Assembly: GCA_023261915.1 (NCBI GenBank)
Contig: JALRFT010000133.1
Coordinates: 1-9,132, forward strand
Source: Acidimicrobiales bacterium
GTDB taxonomy: Bacteria > Actinomycetota > Acidimicrobiia > Acidimicrobiales > Acidimicrobilacustridaceae
DNA length: 9,132 nt
Direction of reading: 5' to 3'
How positions within the stretch are numbered: the first letter of the stretch is position 1; each line of letters opens with the position of its first letter. Positions 6,019-9,132 of this stretch are shown one piece after another. Made by a program: the position numbers and the translations under genes. The notes below the pieces were generated by a model. It was not told where the DNA came from and did not search any database. It worked only from the letters and a program-made list of their open reading frames with translations.

Positions 6019-7233
6019 ATGTCTGGATCCGACAACCCCGGGCGACGCGGCGCGTATCAACCGCCGATTCCCCTCGAGGACCGGCTGTGGCGACACCCGT
6101 CCGAATTGGGCCTCTACGCCGACACCGGACCCCGTGTCGTCCTGCGGAAACGGCCGGCAATGACCCGCGTGCTGGTCGCCGCCGCCATGGGGCTCATCGG
6201 AGGCTCGGTGATCGGTATCGGGGCCCTCGTGGCCAGCGGCTCGGTGGGCCAGGACCCCACCGGTTCCACCGTCGAGCGCATCGCTGCCCCCGCACCCCGG
6301 ACTGCCCCCGTTGACGAGTTGGCCGTGGCCGACCCCACCCTGCCTGCGGTAGTGCGGGTGCGAGCCACGGGCCCGGCAGGTGAACGCTCGGCCACGGGCG
6401 TCGTGGTCCGCGATGACGGGATGTTGCTCACCAATTCCGACGTACTCGACGCCGCCGACGAGATCACCGTGACCCTTGAAGACGGCACCAACTATCCGGC
6501 CACGCTGGTCGGCCGCCACCGTGGTACCGATCTCGGGATCCTCGACATCAACGCCACTGGACTTCCCGTGGCGGCATTGCCCGACGCCCGGCTCGATGAG
6601 GCGGTCGGGTTCGGCGACCCTGTGGTGCTGGTTAGCGCAGCGTCGGACGGCAGCGGGCCGCAGGTGAGCGAAGCCGTCGTCTCCGGGCCGTCGACACAAC
6701 TGGCGCCTGAGGAGCTCGATGCTCAGGGGGCCTCAGCACCTGCCCCAATGTACGGCATGGTGCGGGTCCACGTTGAGCCCGACGCCGCCGACGGACCAGA
6801 TGGGGGCATCCTGCTCGACACCAACGGCTCGGTACTCGGTGTGGTCACCGCCCGGGTCGCTGGTGACGAGGCTGTGCGGTACGCCACGCCCTTTGACTAT
6901 GCCCGTCAGGTCTACCGACAGCTCATGGAGTCCGGCGAGATCACCACTGCGGACCTCGCCGTCGAGGTGCAGAACCTTGATGAGGCAACTGCCCAGGATC
7001 TCAATGTCGATAGCGGTGTGGTCGTGAGCCCCACGACCGACCCCCAGCCCGACGGACTTTCAGCCGGTGATGTGATCACCGCCATCAACGGCACCGAGGT
7101 TGAAGACCTCAACGACTCGGTGACCGAGGTGCGCCGCTACGAACCCGGTGACGAGGTGGACCTCTCAGTGGTCCGCGACGGCGAACCGGTGATCGTGGTG
7201 ACCCGCCTGCGGGGAGCCCCCGGCGTCCCCTGA
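6019..7233 (+). CDS. HtrA-like trypsin-fold/PDZ membrane protein, probable pseudoprotease
   Basis: This 404-residue protein has a cytoplasmic N-terminus of about 48 residues with DRLWRHPSEL (21-30), one membrane segment (about 50-73), a Pro/Ala linker, a trypsin-like domain (about 105-295) and a PDZ domain (about 310-397, with GLSAGDVITAINGTEV). The layout is that of membrane-bound HtrA/DegP-type proteases facing outside. Against DegP, the TNNHV motif reads TNSDV, so the catalytic His is Asp141. RSDIALI reads GTDLGIL, so Asp171 is kept. GNSGG reads GPDGG, so the catalytic Ser is Asp261. The GNPFG loop that helps shape the oxyanion hole is also absent. Proteolysis by the usual mechanism is therefore very unlikely, while the fold and PDZ look well preserved, suggesting a binding, chaperone or regulatory role. 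I chose the ATG at 6019 because of the TAGGAT box; a GTG at 6001 with GGAG at 5992-5995 is the alternative. It is divergent from moaE and 39 bases before the zincin gene. Confidence 0.9.
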   Translation: MSGSDNPGRRGAYQPPIPLEDRLWRHPSELGLYADTGPRVVLRKRPAMTRVLVAAAMGLIGGSVIGIGALVASGSVGQDPTGSTVERIAAPAPRTAPVDELAVADPTLPAVVRVRATGPAGERSATGVVVRDDGMLLTNSDVLDAADEITVTLEDGTNYPATLVGRHRGTDLGILDINATGLPVAALPDARLDEAVGFGDPVVLVSAASDGSGPQVSEAVVSGPSTQLAPEELDAQGASAPAPMYGMVRVHVEPDAADGPDGGILLDTNGSVLGVVTARVAGDEAVRYATPFDYARQVYRQLMESGEITTADLAVEVQNLDEATAQDLNVDSGVVVSPTTDPQPDGLSAGDVITAINGTEVEDLNDSVTEVRRYEPGDEVDLSVVRDGEPVIVVTRLRGAPGVP

Positions 7234-7260
7234 CCGGCACCGATCGGCGTCAAGGGGTCC

Positions 7261-7266
7261 TAGGCT
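7261..7266 (+). promoter_or_regulatory. Putative -10 box (TAGGCT) for leaderless zincin-gene transcript
   Basis: TAGGCT is followed by six bases (GAAGGC) and the GTG at 7273, matching both the box and the spacing before moaE and the UPF0182 gene. It lies in the 39-base gap after the HtrA-like gene, implying an internal promoter in addition to possible read-through. No -35 element is clear. Confidence 0.55.
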
Positions 7267-7272
7267 GAAGGC

Positions 7273-8496
7273 GTGACGCCACCCCCCGATTTCCCCCTCG
7301 GCCCTGACCGGGACCCCGACGACGACCCGTTCCGAGGCGTCCCCTTGTTCGGGGATCTCGCCCGCATGTTGAACCAGCAACTCGGCCAACCGGGGTTCGG
7401 GCCACGCGACACGGCCCGACAGTTCGCAGTGCAGGTCGCCACCGGCGGACAATCCGAGTCGAACGTGGACCCATTGGTGCGGATTCGCCTTGAAGAACTC
7501 GCCCGGGTGGCCGAGCTCCACGTCACCCAGGTGACCGGTCTGCAGGTCCCCACCACCGGCACCGCCCTCGTCGAACCGGTGACCCGCACCCGCTGGGTGG
7601 CGCGCACCCTCGATGACCACCGGGAGTTGCTCGAGGCTCTGTCGTCATCGCTCGCCACACCACCGGCCGAATCTGATGAACCTACGGACCCCAGTGACCC
7701 GTTCGCCATGTTCGCCCCGTTGATGGAACTCATGGGCCCGATGATGGTGGGGCTCGCCACCGGATCGATGGTGGGGAACCTCGCCCGCCGCTCATTCGGT
7801 CAGTACGACCTGCCCATCCCCCGTCCCTCGGGTGAACCGGTGCTCCTGGTGCCGACCACCATCGACGAGTTCGCCAGTGACTGGAGCCTTCCCGCCGATG
7901 ACGTACGCCTGTGGGTGTGCATCCACGAACTCGCCCACCACGCCGTGCTGGACGTGCCCCATGTGCGAGCCCGCCTCGGCCACCTTCTGCTCGCCTACGC
8001 CAGCGGATTCGACCCGGGAGCAGCCGACCTTTCAGATCGGCTCGGGAGCCTCGACCCCGAGCAACTCGGTGACCCGTCGGCCATGGCGGGACTCCTCGGC
8101 AGTCCCGACGTCATCCTCGGTGCTCTACGGAGCCCGGCCCAAGATGCCCTGCTCCCCGACCTCGAAGCCGTCGTCGCCGTCGTCGTCGGGTTCGTGGACC
8201 ACGTGATGGACACCATCGGTACAGGCCTCTTCGGTGACTACGCCCAACTCACTGAAGCCCTGCGACGCCGACGGGTGGAAGCGAGCGACGCCGACCGCTT
8301 CGTGGAGCGCCTGCTCGGACTCGAGATGACCCAAGCCTGTTACGACCGGGGCCGGCGATTCATCGACGGTGTCGTGGAACGAGCTGGAGCCGAAGCGCTG
8401 GCACGGTTGTGGGACGAGGAACGAAATTTGCCAACGCCAGCAGAGATCGATGCCCCCGGCCTATGGCTGGCCCGTATCGACCTGCCGCTCGACTGA
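7273..8496 (+). CDS. Zincin-like metalloprotease family protein (DUF2342, F420-associated type)
   Basis: This 407-residue protein has the zinc-binding HExxH motif HELAH at 218-222, in the context LWVCIHELAHHAVLDVPHVR. This pattern fits the actinobacterial zincin_2 family, often annotated as 'coenzyme F420 biosynthesis associated protein' from genome co-occurrence rather than biochemistry. Residues 298-312 (ending FVDHVMD) match the second conserved block as I recall it and may supply the third metal ligand; I cannot assign it firmly. A Met-rich hydrophobic stretch (145-168) could be a buried helix. No signal peptide is seen, so a cytoplasmic location is likely. The start is GTG at 7273, fixed by a TAGGCT box six bases upstream. 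It ends 26 bases from a convergent gene. Substrate and role are unknown; its presence next to PDZ/Lon and UPF0182 genes resembles the mycobacterial Rv3193c-Rv3195 neighbourhood. Confidence 0.88.
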   Translation: MTPPPDFPLGPDRDPDDDPFRGVPLFGDLARMLNQQLGQPGFGPRDTARQFAVQVATGGQSESNVDPLVRIRLEELARVAELHVTQVTGLQVPTTGTALVEPVTRTRWVARTLDDHRELLEALSSSLATPPAESDEPTDPSDPFAMFAPLMELMGPMMVGLATGSMVGNLARRSFGQYDLPIPRPSGEPVLLVPTTIDEFASDWSLPADDVRLWVCIHELAHHAVLDVPHVRARLGHLLLAYASGFDPGAADLSDRLGSLDPEQLGDPSAMAGLLGSPDVILGALRSPAQDALLPDLEAVVAVVVGFVDHVMDTIGTGLFGDYAQLTEALRRRRVEASDADRFVERLLGLEMTQACYDRGRRFIDGVVERAGAEALARLWDEERNLPTPAEIDAPGLWLARIDLPLD

Positions 8497-8522
8497 ACCC
8501 TGTATCGAGACAGAGAACAAGC

Positions 8523-9132
8523 TCAGTCAAGGTCGTCGAAACCCGGGAGCGGTTGCTCGCCAGTAACCCGACGACGACGTCGCGTGCGGCGACGACGAGT
8601 GCGCCGCCGTCCTGAACCACGTCCAGAACCGGTCGCTGATGGCGGCTCGGGCAAGAATCCGAGGTCCCTTGTGGCGTCCACCTCGGGGCCCTCGACCGAC
8701 ACCGTGGGATCGAGCACGACCCGCGGATCGAGCACCGGGCGGTGAAGTGGTCCGCCATCTGGTTGGAACAGGTCGGTGCTGCCCGTGTCGGACCCCGCAG
8801 CTGATATCGGTTCCGCGTCATCGTCAAGGCCGAGATGACCGGTGGCCGCCGGTGTCGGCGGCACCGGGGGCAGGTCGGCAATCGTGGGCCAGTCCGGCAG
8901 GGCGCCCGCACCCATCGGAGAAGTGGCCCGACGAATAGGTCGCCGGGACCGTCGACGGGTCGTCGGCCGGTCCCGATCGGCCAGTGTCAGGGAAGAGGGC
9001 CGGGCGGCACTTGCCTCAGCGCCCACCGTTGCCACGGGGACCTTTGACGATCGCCGCACACGGGGCAGCCGCACCAGACGGTGGTCGCGCCCCGCAACGG
9101 CCCGCTGACGGTCCACGAGATAGGAGAGCAGC
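8523..9132 (-). CDS. C-terminal tail of an unidentified protein entering from the right edge, Arg-rich end
   Basis: The minus-strand frame is open from the right edge to a TGA at 8523, about 202 codons. A GTG at 9116 could be a start, but no ribosome-binding site or TANNNT box precedes it, and the preceding codons (reading LLSYL) continue in frame, so this is most likely the end of a longer protein. The sequence changes from a basic region rich in Arg (first 65 residues or so) to a Pro/Ala/Asp-rich disordered part. It then reaches an extreme cluster, GRRRTRRRRTRRRRR (encoded around 8560-8605), and ends with GFDDLD. Such tails usually bind nucleic acid or acidic surfaces. I recognise no family from this portion. 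The DNA under the cluster is a CGA/CGC-rich near-repeat. It converges on the zincin gene with a 26-base gap holding only weak short hairpins. Confidence 0.65.
   Translation of the reverse strand, partial: LLSYLVDRQRAVAGRDHRLVRLPRVRRSSKVPVATVGAEASAARPSSLTLADRDRPTTRRRSRRPIRRATSPMGAGALPDWPTIADLPPVPPTPAATGHLGLDDDAEPISAAGSDTGSTDLFQPDGGPLHRPVLDPRVVLDPTVSVEGPEVDATRDLGFLPEPPSATGSGRGSGRRRTRRRRTRRRRRVTGEQPLPGFDDLD

Noticed and set aside
8160..8192. Repeated GTCGTC pattern resembling a microsatellite
   Set aside because: It is explained by a Val-rich coding stretch (AVVAVVVG) in the zincin-like protein.
8488..8513. Hairpins CTCGA/TCGAG and CTGT/ACAG in the convergent gap after the zincin gene
   Set aside because: Stems are only 4-5 bases with long loops and no T-tract; not enough to call a terminator.
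8639..9108. Plus-strand open frames over the right end
   Set aside because: They overlap each other and the longer uninterrupted minus-strand frame, and show no domain or translation signal.

Overview
This is a GC-rich actinobacterial chromosomal segment. The lineage is probably Acidimicrobiia (Ilumatobacter-like). Three things suggest this: MreB occurs together with typically actinobacterial families (UPF0182, the F420-associated zincin family), the HtrA-like protein starts with a 'DRLWRHPSEL' motif that I associate with acidimicrobial proteins from memory, and start codons are often GTG or TTG behind TANNNT boxes. The window is densely coding. No stretch over 300 bases lacks a gene, and I see no rRNA, tRNA, CRISPR array, insertion sequence or phage gene.

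Left part (minus strand): a C-terminally cut UPF0182 membrane protein (1-1943) lies downstream of a PDZ/Lon-type membrane protease of the YlbL family (1997-3211). A six-repeat HEAT-like protein (3265-3972, plus) diverges from the protease and converges on mreB.

Centre (minus strand): a probable three-gene unit reads moaE (5309-5935), then a small single-pass membrane protein (4990-5259, TTG start), then mreB (3989-4990). The last two overlap by one base (TAGTG). No mreC, mreD or moaD is present in the window.

Right part (plus strand): an HtrA-like membrane-anchored protein (6019-7233) has the trypsin-like fold signature and a PDZ domain, but the catalytic His and Ser positions both read Asp, so it is probably a pseudoprotease. 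It is followed by a zincin-family metalloprotease-like protein with an intact HELAH motif (7273-8496). A minus-strand gene entering from the right edge (8523-9132) contributes a disordered, arginine-rich C-terminal tail.

The genes mainly suggest envelope maintenance: two PDZ proteins facing the outside, a large membrane protein, a cell-shape filament and a putative metalloprotease. From memory, the trio UPF0182, PDZ/Lon and zincin matches Rv3193c-Rv3194c-Rv3195 of Mycobacterium tuberculosis, here split by five interposed genes. The strongest sequence-level observations are the two-residue loss in the HtrA-like active site and a recurring TANNNT box 6-7 bases before four start codons, which points to leaderless transcription and fixes several gene starts. 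I found no convincing new defence or mobile system.
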